From: Nitrospira_E sp052156535
Lineage (GTDB): Bacteria; Nitrospirota; Nitrospiria; Nitrospirales; UBA8639
NCBI RefSeq assembly: GCF_052156535.1
Contig: NZ_JBQKUP010000029.1
Coordinates: forward strand, 186,001-250,000
Direction of reading: 5' to 3'
DNA length: 64,000 nt
Below are positions 24,479-33,910 of the stretch, in pieces. Positions within the stretch are counted from its first letter, which is position 1. Each line of letters opens with the position of its first letter. The notes beneath the pieces were generated by a model, which saw only the letters and a list, made by a program, of their open reading frames with translations, had not been told where the DNA came from and did no database searches. The translations under genes were made by a program, and so were the position numbers.

Positions 24479-25915
24479 ATGATACACATCATTACATGCT
24501 CGCGCTTACGGACAGTGGCCCACGTACTCCTCTGTTTGGGTCTACCCTTGGCTATAATCCTGACGAGTGGCAATAATCTTTATGCCGGCGACAGGGATCA
24601 CCGTGAAAAGTTTTCTCCCAAAACCAATCCGAGCAACTATGGGCATCGATATAGTCAGTCGATCCTCCGTGGCGTGAGACTCAGTGATGTGTATACGTTC
24701 AATGATACGGAAACCACAGCTTTTGGTCCTGCGTATGCGAATGTCTGGACGTCCTCGGCGAATTTCCTGCAATGTACCCCGCCATCCGGCAGACCATTTT
24801 CTTATGCCCTGTGCTATTACTCAGGACCCGATGCCCCGACAGGGGATAGTGATGAAAACCCCTCTCTGCCCTGCACGCTTTCCCCTGATGGAACATTAGC
24901 CAATTGCACGTGTTTCGAAATATCTACGGATGAGGTATCTCCTAAGATCCCCTACCTTGTCGATCTTCATGCCATTTCCAATCTTGATATCTATCAGGAG
25001 ACGGTTGAAGCATGCGGAGACCAAGGAGCAGAATGTCTGAATAGCGGCAGAATCCCACCGGTGTGTGAAGCGATTAATACCAATCTGCTGGTTCCCGGCG
25101 CCGACCTGATATCCGTGTATTCAGAACGGTACAAACGCGATTACGTGAGCAAGGGGGAAGCCACCTCGACAGAATGTACAGATAAAAGGGATCAAGGTGT
25201 TTATGCGGGCTGCATGACAGCGCCTTGCTACCGCACGGGATTAACGGATGCGGATGGCCGTAACCTCGTGGAGTGCAAATGCCCGGTCTATGATGGACCG
25301 TTCCAAATTGGTCAAGGAGATCAAAGTTGCAATGCCAACGACCCTCCTCCCAAGACCAGGTCCTCCCGTAAGAAAAAGCGGCATGGACGAGGCGATAATG
25401 TCTGGTCGGCCGCCTATAACCCCGCCGGTGGGCCTATCATACTCACCGAACTCCCCTGCATCCCTGATTCACCAGGGGATAGTGGTTGCCCTTTGTATGA
25501 AGCGGGAACAGACTACCACATTGATCCTGATGGGGCGCTCTGTCAAAGTGTCTGCGGTTATTATGGGGCAAGTAATGCCAATAATCCCAATGATCCCAAC
25601 ATTCAGTTGGGCTATTCCTGCGATGCAACACTCTGCACCACCGTGGGTATCGGACAGGACGGCCCCCCGCCGGACTATCAAACTGAAGCTCAGTTATTGG
25701 GAGAGGCCTGCAGCGGCATCCAGAATATGAATGGATTGACAGAGATCACGTTGGTCGAGGCCCTAGCCGAATGTAGTTGCTGTGCCAGCCAAATTTGTGG
25801 ATGCAATAATATCAACGCACAGACCAATGCGGCGATCGTGAACCTCAATGCCGAACAGACTGGCGCCGGCATTATGACCCAATGTGTTCTTAATAATACC
25901 CTCTGTGGTAACTAG
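24479..25915 (+). CDS. Large secreted Cys-rich protein of unknown function
   Basis: The ATG at 24479 has GGAG 7 nt upstream and starts a signal peptide (hydrophobic core about 10-30, cleavage near LYAGD). The 478-aa protein contains many Cys, often in pairs or CxC (CTCF, CKCP, CSCCASQICGC), and Asn/Asp/Pro/Gly-rich loops, fitting a disulfide-stabilised extracellular or periplasmic protein. A short basic stretch (RSSRKKKRHGRG, near 300) may be a processing site or a nucleic-acid or surface contact. No known fold recognised. Two more secreted-protein genes follow on the same strand, and a DsbA-like gene lies divergently upstream. Confidence 0.7.
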   Translation: MIHIITCSRLRTVAHVLLCLGLPLAIILTSGNNLYAGDRDHREKFSPKTNPSNYGHRYSQSILRGVRLSDVYTFNDTETTAFGPAYANVWTSSANFLQCTPPSGRPFSYALCYYSGPDAPTGDSDENPSLPCTLSPDGTLANCTCFEISTDEVSPKIPYLVDLHAISNLDIYQETVEACGDQGAECLNSGRIPPVCEAINTNLLVPGADLISVYSERYKRDYVSKGEATSTECTDKRDQGVYAGCMTAPCYRTGLTDADGRNLVECKCPVYDGPFQIGQGDQSCNANDPPPKTRSSRKKKRHGRGDNVWSAAYNPAGGPIILTELPCIPDSPGDSGCPLYEAGTDYHIDPDGALCQSVCGYYGASNANNPNDPNIQLGYSCDATLCTTVGIGQDGPPPDYQTEAQLLGEACSGIQNMNGLTEITLVEALAECSCCASQICGCNNINAQTNAAIVNLNAEQTGAGIMTQCVLNNTLCGN

Positions 25916-26035
25916 ATTAGCTGTCATTTATTCAGAAAGGATAAATGATTACGCGAACAGAGTCTGGAGGTAGAGGGACGTTATCCAATCAAGCACAAAT
26001 GAAAACGTGTCGCGGAAAAAGCCTGGGGGGACGAA

Positions 26036-26689
26036 ATGTTACCAGGGAAATATCTTGTTGCCATGGTGACGTCTTTCATCATGATCACCACGGGATTATC
26101 TCCTGAGGTCGCGGGGAAGAATCCTAAATCGGAGCCACCAACTTCTCAGTGGGCCTGGCTCGGAGAGAACGGTGGCACCTATTGGTACGTGCCATCTGAG
26201 TATCTCAAGGCGTACACGTGGGACACGAATGATCCCAGCAATCCAAATACGACTGAGCCAATCGAGGACCAGACGGTCTGGCATATCGAGAAATTCGATG
26301 ACGGATTCTTCTTCGGACCTGTGGTTGTCAAATTCGAAGGCCAGCCACCCATCTGTCAATACATGATCGGATCGGTGACACCGGGACCACCGAATACACC
26401 AGGTCAACCAGGCGGGCGAGTGGAAATCTCCTTCAATGGCATAACGGAGCTTCCCGGCCCAAAAAGCCCAACCATTACGACTGGCACGGGCGAAATGGTC
26501 AAACAGCGTGGCTCATGGATGTTCCTGATGCAAATGGCATCTGGAACTCAGTCAACCCAGGTCGCACATTGGGCATTTATGCAGCAATGTCTTGCCGCCT
26601 CTGATCAGCCGTGCTGGGTCAACGATTTGCCGGGCAAGGGGGTTGACCAAACGATTCAAGAATTGCTCGCGGACTGCAGTGCCATTTAG
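26036..26689 (+). CDS. Secreted protein of unknown function (217 aa)
   Basis: A signal peptide is visible (MLPGKYLVAMVTSFIMITTG, cleavage probably near EVAG). A GGGGGG run precedes the ATG. The mature part is Trp/Gly/Pro/Thr-rich, with four Cys and beta-type segments (TYWYVP, FFFGPVVVKFEG). It follows the large Cys-rich secreted protein and may be its partner. Family not recognised. Confidence 0.66.
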   Translation: MLPGKYLVAMVTSFIMITTGLSPEVAGKNPKSEPPTSQWAWLGENGGTYWYVPSEYLKAYTWDTNDPSNPNTTEPIEDQTVWHIEKFDDGFFFGPVVVKFEGQPPICQYMIGSVTPGPPNTPGQPGGRVEISFNGITELPGPKSPTITTGTGEMVKQRGSWMFLMQMASGTQSTQVAHWAFMQQCLAASDQPCWVNDLPGKGVDQTIQELLADCSAI

Positions 26690-26825
26690 CGGAGACCGGT
26701 TTATCCAAAGCATGTATAGACAATATTGGTTGTGCTGACGTTCATGATCTCACTTGCATGTGCAAACCTTTTCGTATGATGAACTTACGTTAGATCATCA
26801 CTTTAAAATGAGAAAGTAAGGGAAG

Positions 26826-27449
26826 ATGAACAGATTAAAGACCGTGCGAAACATTATGATTTGTTGGCTCATTTTGAGTGTATCCGGCTGCGCCATACCT
26901 TCAAAGAAGTCTACGGATCCCCTTACACCCACCGAGCAATTGTTATTCAGCTCAGCGATCAACAAAGGCCTGAAGAATTATGATGTGAGCATCCTCAAAG
27001 GGGCATCCATACTCCTGACCGCTACAGATCTGAGGGTGGACCAGAGTTTAAATGGAGATGTCATTAATCAGCATATGAAGCAGGTCGTTGCCGGGTGGCT
27101 AGGGCAACAAGGAGTGATCATTAGGGAAGAGGCAAACGAGGCGACGTACCGTGTGCATTTAATCGTTGAGTCTATAGGAACGACCCAAAACGCGAGGTTG
27201 TTGGGACTGCCAGCCACCCAGGCAACGATATTTCCCATCGCCACACCCGAATTGGCTTTCTATAAACGTGTGCAAAGCCAGGGCTATGTGCGCTTTTATT
27301 TTGATATTTTCGAAAGAGCATCCGGTCGTTTTGTTGCCTCAACGGAGCCACAGGTAGGATCGGTCACTCAAACGGTCTATACGGCATTTTTCTTTTTCAA
27401 CTGGAGAAAGACCGATATGGAGGCCCCTCCGATCTTTGAAAATAATTAG
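26826..27449 (+). CDS. Putative lipoprotein of unknown function (207 aa)
   Basis: A lipoprotein signal with lipobox VSGC (Cys22) is present, so the protein is anchored to the inner or outer membrane. The mature domain is alpha/beta with a stretch resembling proteins that assemble at the envelope (THLIVESIGTTQ-like strand pair). The C terminus has a run FFFFNW. Third of the secreted series. No function known to me. Confidence 0.68.
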   Translation: MNRLKTVRNIMICWLILSVSGCAIPSKKSTDPLTPTEQLLFSSAINKGLKNYDVSILKGASILLTATDLRVDQSLNGDVINQHMKQVVAGWLGQQGVIIREEANEATYRVHLIVESIGTTQNARLLGLPATQATIFPIATPELAFYKRVQSQGYVRFYFDIFERASGRFVASTEPQVGSVTQTVYTAFFFFNWRKTDMEAPPIFENN

Positions 27450-27487
27450 AGAACAATTAGGGTCCGGTTAACCTCACGACCATAGAG

Positions 27488-27676
27488 GGAGTGTTGAATA
27501 ATAAGGATGTTCAAGGGCAAATTTGCGCAGGATTAGATTACTCATCAAAGGCTCCGGGTCGGTTCAAAAAAGTCCGTCCAGCAAGGCCGCAGCCGTTTTT
27601 ACGCGCGGAGCGTACGCTTAGTACGTGAGCACGGGAAAATGGCGAGAACGCCGCTGACGGCTTTTTTCAACAGACC
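27488..27676 (+). mobile_element. MITE-like element, copy 2 (189 bp)
   Basis: Full-length element with terminal repeats GGAGTGTTGAA and TTCAACAGACC, flanked by a perfect 7-bp direct repeat CATAGAG at 27481-27487 and 27677-27683. It is homologous over its full length to the copies at 2322 and 31743. It contains a near-palindrome GGGCAAATTTGCGC and the block GTACGTGAGCACGGGAAAAT. No coding capacity for a transposase, so it must be mobilised in trans if at all. Confidence 0.88.
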
Positions 27677-27798
27677 CATAGAGAGATTATTCACCTGGAG
27701 ATGGCCCGGCCATATATGAGGGACAGGATCCGAATGTCATACTTACGCCGAAACTTAATTTAACTGACGGTGACAAAGCGAATTTTAGACTGAATTAT

Positions 27799-28719
27799 TT
27801 ACGATGGTCCTTTCAGGACGTTGAGCCGGGTGAGCATTCCTCGATGATAGAGTCCATCATCCGCCACATGGGGCAACACATGGCAATGGAAGAGCCACGT
27901 GCCTAAATTTGATGGGATGAATTCGACCACTTTTATCTGAGCGGAAGTCAGGCTGATAACCCCATTATAATCCTTGTCAATAGGAGTCAGATCATCCGGG
28001 TCCAGGACGGTCCATTTGACACCGTGCATGTGGGGCGCATGGACCTCCGCACCGACATTGGCCATGACGAGACGAACCGTCTCTCCAACCTTGGCGGTCA
28101 AGGGTTCTTCGTCCGGCGTGGATTTGGAATTGATCGTATGCGTGTCGTACCGTCCATCGCCATCTATGTCCCACTCGTCCCAAATCGTCAGTATTTCCCG
28201 GTCCACCGTAGGCCAGGCAGGATCTTCGACAATGAAAAAACCATACATCCCATGGTCCATATGATTGGCCGTATCGAAGTGACAGTGGTAGAGATAATAG
28301 CCTGGTGCGGCGGGAGTCCATTCATAGGTGTAGCTCTCTCCGGGCATTTGTAACTGTTCCTTGCCCAATTCCCGGATACCGTTCCCATCCATATTGAAGG
28401 GATGTATCCCATGAAAGTGCATACTATGAGGCAACACATGCGTATTCTTAAAATGGACTCGAACCCGTGACCCCATTGGTACTCGAATGACCGGACCCGG
28501 AACCGTGGCTTCCTGACCTTCCAAGCCAAATGCCCAGACGGTCACCTCTTTTTTGGGTTGGTGTAACAGTTCAATGGTCTTTTCCTGAACCACCACGGTA
28601 AAATCTCTGACCGGCTGCGTTTTGGCGAAGGCCGATCCATCAAGTACCATCGCCAACACCATAAAACCTGTGAAGTGAATAGCCCGCAGCCACCTGTCCC
28701 ACCACGATTTCAGTCCCAT
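27799..28719 (-). CDS. Two-domain multicopper oxidase
   Basis: The ATG at 28719 follows AGGAGG by 7 nt. The 306-aa periplasmic protein has a signal peptide (cleavage near GSAFA) and two cupredoxin domains. Copper-ligand motifs are complete: HSMHFHG and YHCHFDTANHMDHGM in domain 1, HAPHMHG and WLFHCHVLPHVADDGLYHRGM in domain 2. This is the arrangement of small two-domain laccases, related in fold to NirK. It probably oxidises metal ions, phenols or a small electron donor. Divergent from the porin gene. The true substrate cannot be told from the sequence. Confidence 0.9.
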   Translation of the reverse strand: MGLKSWWDRWLRAIHFTGFMVLAMVLDGSAFAKTQPVRDFTVVVQEKTIELLHQPKKEVTVWAFGLEGQEATVPGPVIRVPMGSRVRVHFKNTHVLPHSMHFHGIHPFNMDGNGIRELGKEQLQMPGESYTYEWTPAAPGYYLYHCHFDTANHMDHGMYGFFIVEDPAWPTVDREILTIWDEWDIDGDGRYDTHTINSKSTPDEEPLTAKVGETVRLVMANVGAEVHAPHMHGVKWTVLDPDDLTPIDKDYNGVISLTSAQIKVVEFIPSNLGTWLFHCHVLPHVADDGLYHRGMLTRLNVLKGPS

Positions 28720-29099
28720 CGCCACCCCTCCTTTTCCTGGTTAGCCCATACGCAGCATGTGGGCACTGCGGATTGCTCCACGCATGAGATCCTCGGCCTC
28801 ATGAGATGACCATCATAAGGATTTACAGAACCCAATGAAAGGGTGTTCTTTCGCTCCAGAGCAATTAAGGGCACGCAACAAGACAGAGACATGTGTCCAC
28901 ATCCACAACGCAATCATCATTCTTCATGGTCTCATTGACTTGGCACCACACCAAAAATAGACTCAGATATTCGGAGGACATTGACTCCAGCTCTCCTCTG
29001 TGGCGAAAAAGGACCCACCAGACTGGTTGCGTTATGAACAATGGCGCCATCATACAACCATATCGAGAGTGAATGACATTTTGACATGTCTCAAGGAAA
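28720..29099. other. Divergent intergenic region, about 380 nt
   Basis: It lies between the leftward multicopper oxidase gene and the rightward porin gene and should hold both promoters. Two leftward open frames (ending at 28710 and 28865) have no ribosome site and non-protein-like composition. Confidence 0.5.
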
Positions 29100-30692
29100 G
29101 TGGCCCGTTACCTTCCATCGGCCCCATCAGGCCAAGAAAGTGATGTTGGCGTGTTTGAGGTAGTACGGAAAGCCGGAACGACCGTGTTGATCGGCTCCAC
29201 GATCACAGTCCTCCTCTCTTTCATTCAAGGCGCTGCACTCGGAGGAACTGAAGGCGGTCCGCTGATCGGAGTCCCCTCTGTCACAACGCCGACCAAACAG
29301 TCAGGTCCACCCGTTGAGAAGTCTCCGGGGTTAAACCGGGAAATTTTAGAACAAGGAACCACCGAACAACGCGCGATCATGCGACCTGATGGATCTATAC
29401 GCGTGCTGCGAAAAAGTCCTTTTACCATCGAAAACACGATTGACGGACCTCGATGGCTGCATTTGGGCGTTGAACATCGCACGCGGTACGAAACCTATAA
29501 TGAGCCGTTTCGACTGAATCAGGTTGGCAGCGATCAGCAACTCCCCCTTCATACCCTCGTGCGATTGGGAATCCGATATGATCCGATCCGTTTCTTTACG
29601 GAATTTATCGACGCCCGCGCCTTCTTAACCGACAACGGGTCCACCATTCCGAGCGGGACTGAAGATCAAACAGACATCCTCCAACTCTATGGGGGCTTGG
29701 GCTCGTCGAATCTCCTCGGACTCGGAGTCCCGGCCGAACTCACGGTTGGGCGGTTCACCATGGATTTCGGTAACCGACGATTGATCAGAAGAGGAAACTT
29801 CCGGAATGTCCCGGTTTCATTCACCGGACTGCATTTGGCCCTGGGAGAAGAAGAATTTCATCTCCGAAGCTTTGTCGTCGAACCGGTATTCCAGTATGAG
29901 AATAAAGGCGATACTGAAGAACACGGAACGATGTTCTGGGGATTTTTTCTTGGACAGCGACAGATCTCTTGGCTCCATAGCGATCTGTATGTGTATTTTC
30001 TCAATGAAACAGATCGCCCCCCCAATACCGATAGTCGAAGACGTCATTTCCAGACACCCGGGTTACGCATTTTTAAGCCGAATGCCGTAGGACAGATGGA
30101 TTACGAAATTGAATCAATCTGGCAATTCGGGAATCTGGCGGAAGCACCTGGGAGCTCTCAGACGCTTGATCATTTTGCACATTTCCAGCATTTCGAGATC
30201 GGCTATACCATCGACATCCCTTGGACTCCCCGCTTTTTGGTCCAATATGATTATGCCAGCGGTGACCGCAATCCCAACGACAATAAGGATGAACGATTCG
30301 ATACCCTCTTTGGAGGTGTGAACTTCGAATTAAATCCGGCTGGTATTTGGGGCCCCTTTCGACGGTCGAATATCAACTCGCCCGGGTATCGTTTGCACCT
30401 GACACCCAGTAAGGATTTTTCCTTCTTTGTGGCGCATCGTATTTTCTGGCTTGCCCAAGCCAAGGACCAATGGGTCGGGACAGGCCTACAAGATCGCTCA
30501 GGCAAGGCTGGAAAATTTCTGGGACAACACTTCGAGACACGAGCTCATTGGATCGCGACAGAAAACGTGGTATTCGAAACGGGCTTGGCGTATCTATTGA
30601 AAGGAAGTTTTATTGAAAATCTGCAACAACCGGGAAAACCCAATAACAAGAATTCAACCTATTTCTACGTTTCAACGACATTGACGTTTTAA
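29100..30692 (+). CDS. Outer-membrane porin, alginate-export (AlgE) family
   Basis: The start is a GTG at 29100 with AAGGA close upstream; a later start is possible. The 530-aa protein has a hydrophobic leader (about 30-48), a Pro/Thr-rich linker, and from about 115 a long series of amphipathic strands with aromatic ends (for example LHLGVEHRTRYET) that matches the alginate export domain family. It ends in Phe (STTLTF), the usual outer-membrane insertion signal. In bacteria without alginate synthesis these proteins are general or metal/organic-substrate porins. Confidence 0.82.
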   Translation: MARYLPSAPSGQESDVGVFEVVRKAGTTVLIGSTITVLLSFIQGAALGGTEGGPLIGVPSVTTPTKQSGPPVEKSPGLNREILEQGTTEQRAIMRPDGSIRVLRKSPFTIENTIDGPRWLHLGVEHRTRYETYNEPFRLNQVGSDQQLPLHTLVRLGIRYDPIRFFTEFIDARAFLTDNGSTIPSGTEDQTDILQLYGGLGSSNLLGLGVPAELTVGRFTMDFGNRRLIRRGNFRNVPVSFTGLHLALGEEEFHLRSFVVEPVFQYENKGDTEEHGTMFWGFFLGQRQISWLHSDLYVYFLNETDRPPNTDSRRRHFQTPGLRIFKPNAVGQMDYEIESIWQFGNLAEAPGSSQTLDHFAHFQHFEIGYTIDIPWTPRFLVQYDYASGDRNPNDNKDERFDTLFGGVNFELNPAGIWGPFRRSNINSPGYRLHLTPSKDFSFFVAHRIFWLAQAKDQWVGTGLQDRSGKAGKFLGQHFETRAHWIATENVVFETGLAYLLKGSFIENLQQPGKPNNKNSTYFYVSTTLTF

Positions 30693-30812
30693 TGCTGTCA
30701 GGGCGGAATGCCCTTCGAGGGCAAAAGGCGGTCGTTTGATTTGCTTGTAAAAACCGGAGGCAAGAAACAGCTTGTTGCCCACCTGAAGGGGCCAGGCCCA
30801 TTGGATTCTGAA

Positions 30813-31703
30813 TCAGAACAGGGGCGCCTTGTCCGGGTCATGCCCTTTCGGATAGTCATGAATTCGATCGGAAAAATCCGGACGAGGCTGGCTCAAAATA
30901 AATGCGGCTAGATCATAGGCCTCATCCTTCGAAAGCGTGTCCCCCTGGTCTCGCGGCATGTTCTGTCTGATGAATGCCGCTAGCGTGGGCATCCGTGCCA
31001 TCCCAGCCCCATTGTTAAAAGAATATGGACCCCACAAGTGAGGGGCAACCGCGGTTTCTTCGTTATGAAGCCCATGACACACCGCACACTTCGCCGTAAA
31101 CAGTGTCTTTCCTTGGGTTGGATCCGGCGGGCGGGTTGGCTCAATTCGTGGAAACCCGCGTTCTGGAATTTCAATCCCAACTGGAATCCCCTCAGACAGC
31201 CAGGCCATGTAACTCACCAGTGCCGTCATCTCTTTGCTGTCATACGGAAGAGGCTTGCCATTCATGCTGCGTCGGAAGCAGGAATTAATACGCATTTCGA
31301 GGGTCGTGACCTTGTCATTCTTTGTTCGATAGATGGGATATAGAGAATGTAGGCCTACGAATGGGGCGGCATGGGGAGTTCGTCCGGCACCAAGGTGGCA
31401 ATTCTGACACGTCAGACTGTTTCCGACATACTCTTTTACATGCTGCTGCGTGTGGACAATAAGTTCAAATCCATACCGAATGGCCTCGCCCTTCGGCCCG
31501 GCAGGCACATCATCGACCGATGGAAGCGTCCCCCTGTGAAGAAACTTTGCGGCTGGATCTCCGTGGATGACATCCGTCACCTTCATAGGATTGCCTTCTG
31601 CCTCTGCTGCAAAGGCGAACGGGAACGGCGAAAAAAGCACCACGATTGTGAGAGCGAGTAGAAAGACAGGAATCCTCCATTCAGATAGACCTGTGCGGAC
31701 CAT
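30813..31703 (-). CDS. Dihaem c-type cytochrome, exported
   Basis: The ATG at 31703 follows AAGGGG by 6 nt. The 296-aa protein has a signal peptide (cleavage around FAFAAEA) and two haem-c motifs, CQNCH and CAVCH, with distal Met residues in the second domain. Its two-domain arrangement, with a first domain containing the haem motif followed by a long insert, resembles SoxA/TsdA-like or other dihaem cytochromes, but exact identity is open. It is convergent with the porin gene. It probably shuttles electrons in the periplasm. Confidence 0.85.
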   Translation of the reverse strand: MVRTGLSEWRIPVFLLALTIVVLFSPFPFAFAAEAEGNPMKVTDVIHGDPAAKFLHRGTLPSVDDVPAGPKGEAIRYGFELIVHTQQHVKEYVGNSLTCQNCHLGAGRTPHAAPFVGLHSLYPIYRTKNDKVTTLEMRINSCFRRSMNGKPLPYDSKEMTALVSYMAWLSEGIPVGIEIPERGFPRIEPTRPPDPTQGKTLFTAKCAVCHGLHNEETAVAPHLWGPYSFNNGAGMARMPTLAAFIRQNMPRDQGDTLSKDEAYDLAAFILSQPRPDFSDRIHDYPKGHDPDKAPLF

Positions 31704-31742
31704 AACAAGCCCCTTTCCTTGACCGATCACCTACCTCTGTTG

Positions 31743-31931
31743 GGTCTGTTGAAAAAAGCCGCCAGCGGCGTTCTCGCCATTTTCCCGGGCTCACCTACTA
31801 AGCGTAGGCTCCGCGCGTAAAAACGGCTGCGGCCTTGCTGGACGGACTTTTTTGAACCGACCCGGAGCCTTTGATAAGTAATCTAATCCTGGGCAAATTT
31901 GCCCTTGAACATCCTTATTATTCAACACTCC
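31743..31931 (-). mobile_element. MITE-like element, copy 3 (189 bp, reverse orientation)
   Basis: Full-length, inverted relative to copies 1 and 2, with ends GGTCTGTTGAA and TTCAACACTCC. It contains the perfect palindrome GGGCAAATTTGCCC at 31891-31904. The flanking heptamers (TCTGTTG and CCTGCTT) match at only four of seven positions, so the target duplication has decayed or is absent. Confidence 0.85.
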
Positions 31932-32189
31932 CCTGCTTGACAGTTGTTGAGTATAGACCAGGCCAAAAGTACGGTAAAGTGACACGCCGCTTCGGTCACT
32001 TCCTGCCCCACGACAGCTTTTCAACACATCTTTGCTAGCCGAATAAATTGTTTACCCAGGATGAAATGAGGAGGATCCGGTCGGCTTACCGCCAAGGGAA
32101 AGTGAGGAGAACTTCCAAAGAAACAATCCGGACCGTTAAGGGAAGGGTGACTTCTCTTTGCTTATGAATGTACACGATACTTAGCAGCG

Positions 32190-32924
32190 CTAGTCCAGCC
32201 ACTCGTATAATTCATTGGCGTCGAGGGCTTTCGCCCACAACCATCCTTGTCCTTTTTCGATCCCAATAGCCCGAAGAAAGGCCGCTTGCTCTGGAGTCTC
32301 AATGCCCTCGGCAACAATATCCACCTTGAGAATAGTGGCCAAGGCTGCAATTCCACGCACCAGGCGTTCCGCCGCAACATTGGTTCCCAACTGCCGGATA
32401 AAGGATTGGTCAATTTTAAGGGTATCCACTTCCAAGTCGATGAGTTGTTGCAACCCTGAATGCCCGGTGCCGAAATCATCAATGGCCACTCTGGCACCCA
32501 ATTGCCGAGCCAGGCGGATGGCATCCCGGCCTTTCTTATTGAGTGCTTGCCGTTCAGTGATTTCACCTGTGAGCTGTGGGAGATGGGGTATTAACCCTAA
32601 TTTTTCCAGCACCGGCAAGATCTTGTTTTTCCCCATCACAATAGGAGGCAGATTCACGCTCACGGAAAATGTAGGATGTTCGACCAGCAGGGAGCCTAAA
32701 TCCGCCTTAAGGCACGTAAACATGCAGGTGGTTAACTCTAAGGCTAAATCCTCCTGCGATTCGAGTTCATCAATGACGGGTTCAATGCTGGTCTCGCAGC
32801 CATCGTCCCCTCGCCACCGAGCAAGGGCTTCACAACCCACAATTCGATTGGAGGTGATATCGATGATCGGTTGATACTTGGCAAAAACGGAAGACCGAAC
32901 AGCAATACTAGAAATTGTAGACAT
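32190..32924 (-). CDS. Stand-alone EAL-domain c-di-GMP phosphodiesterase
   Basis: From Met at 32924 (244 aa) the protein is a single EAL domain. Catalytic and metal residues are present: QPII, EALAR, SVNLPP, GEITERQ, DDFGTGHSGL, LKIDQSF, VAEGIET and GQGW. It therefore should be able to hydrolyse cyclic di-GMP to pGpG in the cytoplasm. No sensor or GGDEF domain is fused. The frame extends to 32996 but the extra part has no ribosome site and is not domain-like. Neither start has a strong Shine-Dalgarno sequence. Confidence 0.85.
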   Translation of the reverse strand: MSTISSIAVRSSVFAKYQPIIDITSNRIVGCEALARWRGDDGCETSIEPVIDELESQEDLALELTTCMFTCLKADLGSLLVEHPTFSVSVNLPPIVMGKNKILPVLEKLGLIPHLPQLTGEITERQALNKKGRDAIRLARQLGARVAIDDFGTGHSGLQQLIDLEVDTLKIDQSFIRQLGTNVAAERLVRGIAALATILKVDIVAEGIETPEQAAFLRAIGIEKGQGWLWAKALDANELYEWLD

Positions 32925-33204
32925 GGGTGGTAATGTTTGTTGGTGTATGGATGATATCCTCAAGCTCCAGCAGGCGATGAAATCACGGCACATCAAGTCA
33001 GGACAGTGTCATCCTACCTCAATTGGCTAGCCCACGGCGAGCGAGCGATCTCTCTCGTCCCCAACATAGGAGATATAATTAGAGGAGTCATACCAACACA
33101 ACGCCTGGTTTGTTCAAACTGGTCTATTGAACTGAGCGACAGGCGCCAAGCTTGCTGTTAAAAATTTGTGGAGTGATACGAGGAGAGGGTGGCTTAACGG
33201 AGTA

Positions 33205-33283
<79 letters not shown>

Positions 33284-33287
33284 ACTC

Positions 33288-33896
33288 TTATGCTAAATGG
33301 CGATGTGTGGTGAGAAGACTCTTGGCATTGGTCACCGCTTGAGCGCGATGGCTTATTCGATTTTTTTCTGCAAAGGTCATCTCGGCTAGTGTTTTTCCTA
33401 GTTGAGGAACATAGAATACCGGATCATACCCGAATCCACCCGTTCCATGAAACTCCTGGGTAATAATTCCCTCTAACACGCCTTCAACGGTTTCCGTCTC
33501 ACCAGCCGGATTGGCCAGCGCCATCACGGTGATAAAACGGGCGGTTCGCTGGTCGGAAGGCACCCCGTGTAATTCCTGCAACAGTTTTTGACAGTTATCT
33601 TCGTAAGTTGCATGCTCGCCGGCGTATCGGGCCGCATAGACCCCTGGACGTCCCTGTAACGCATCCACTTCCAACCCGGTATCGTCCGCCAAGGCCCAGT
33701 GTCCGGTAAATTTGGCTGTGGCCACGGCCTTTTTCACGGCATTGGCCTGACAGGTAAGCCCATCCTCATCAATAGCCGGAAAATCAGGAAATTCTTTCAA
33801 GGTGAGCATGGGAATGCCCACATCATTGAGAATGGATTGAATTTCCTCAACTTTATGCCGATTCCCGGTTGCCAGAACTAACGAATCAATGACCAT
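33288..33896 (-). CDS. rdgB: Non-canonical purine NTP pyrophosphatase (dITP/XTP)
   Basis: HAM1/RdgB family: hydrolyses dITP, XTP and ITP to monophosphates, protecting against misincorporation. The start at 33896 has AAGGGTG upstream and gives 202 aa, the usual length. Motifs: LATGNRHKVEEI (N-terminal substrate loop), ADDTGLEVDAL, PGVYAARYAG, and FGYDPVF near the C terminus. It follows rph by 14 nt, a common bacterial pairing. Confidence 0.95.
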   Translation of the reverse strand: MVIDSLVLATGNRHKVEEIQSILNDVGIPMLTLKEFPDFPAIDEDGLTCQANAVKKAVATAKFTGHWALADDTGLEVDALQGRPGVYAARYAGEHATYEDNCQKLLQELHGVPSDQRTARFITVMALANPAGETETVEGVLEGIITQEFHGTGGFGYDPVFYVPQLGKTLAEMTFAEKNRISHRAQAVTNAKSLLTTHRHLA

Positions 33897-33910
33897 CACC
33901 CTTATCCGAC

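Noticed and set aside
27799..28719. NirK-type nitrite reductase
   Set aside because: The ligand set fits a two-domain multicopper oxidase (HCH motif), and no NirK-specific loop was recognised.
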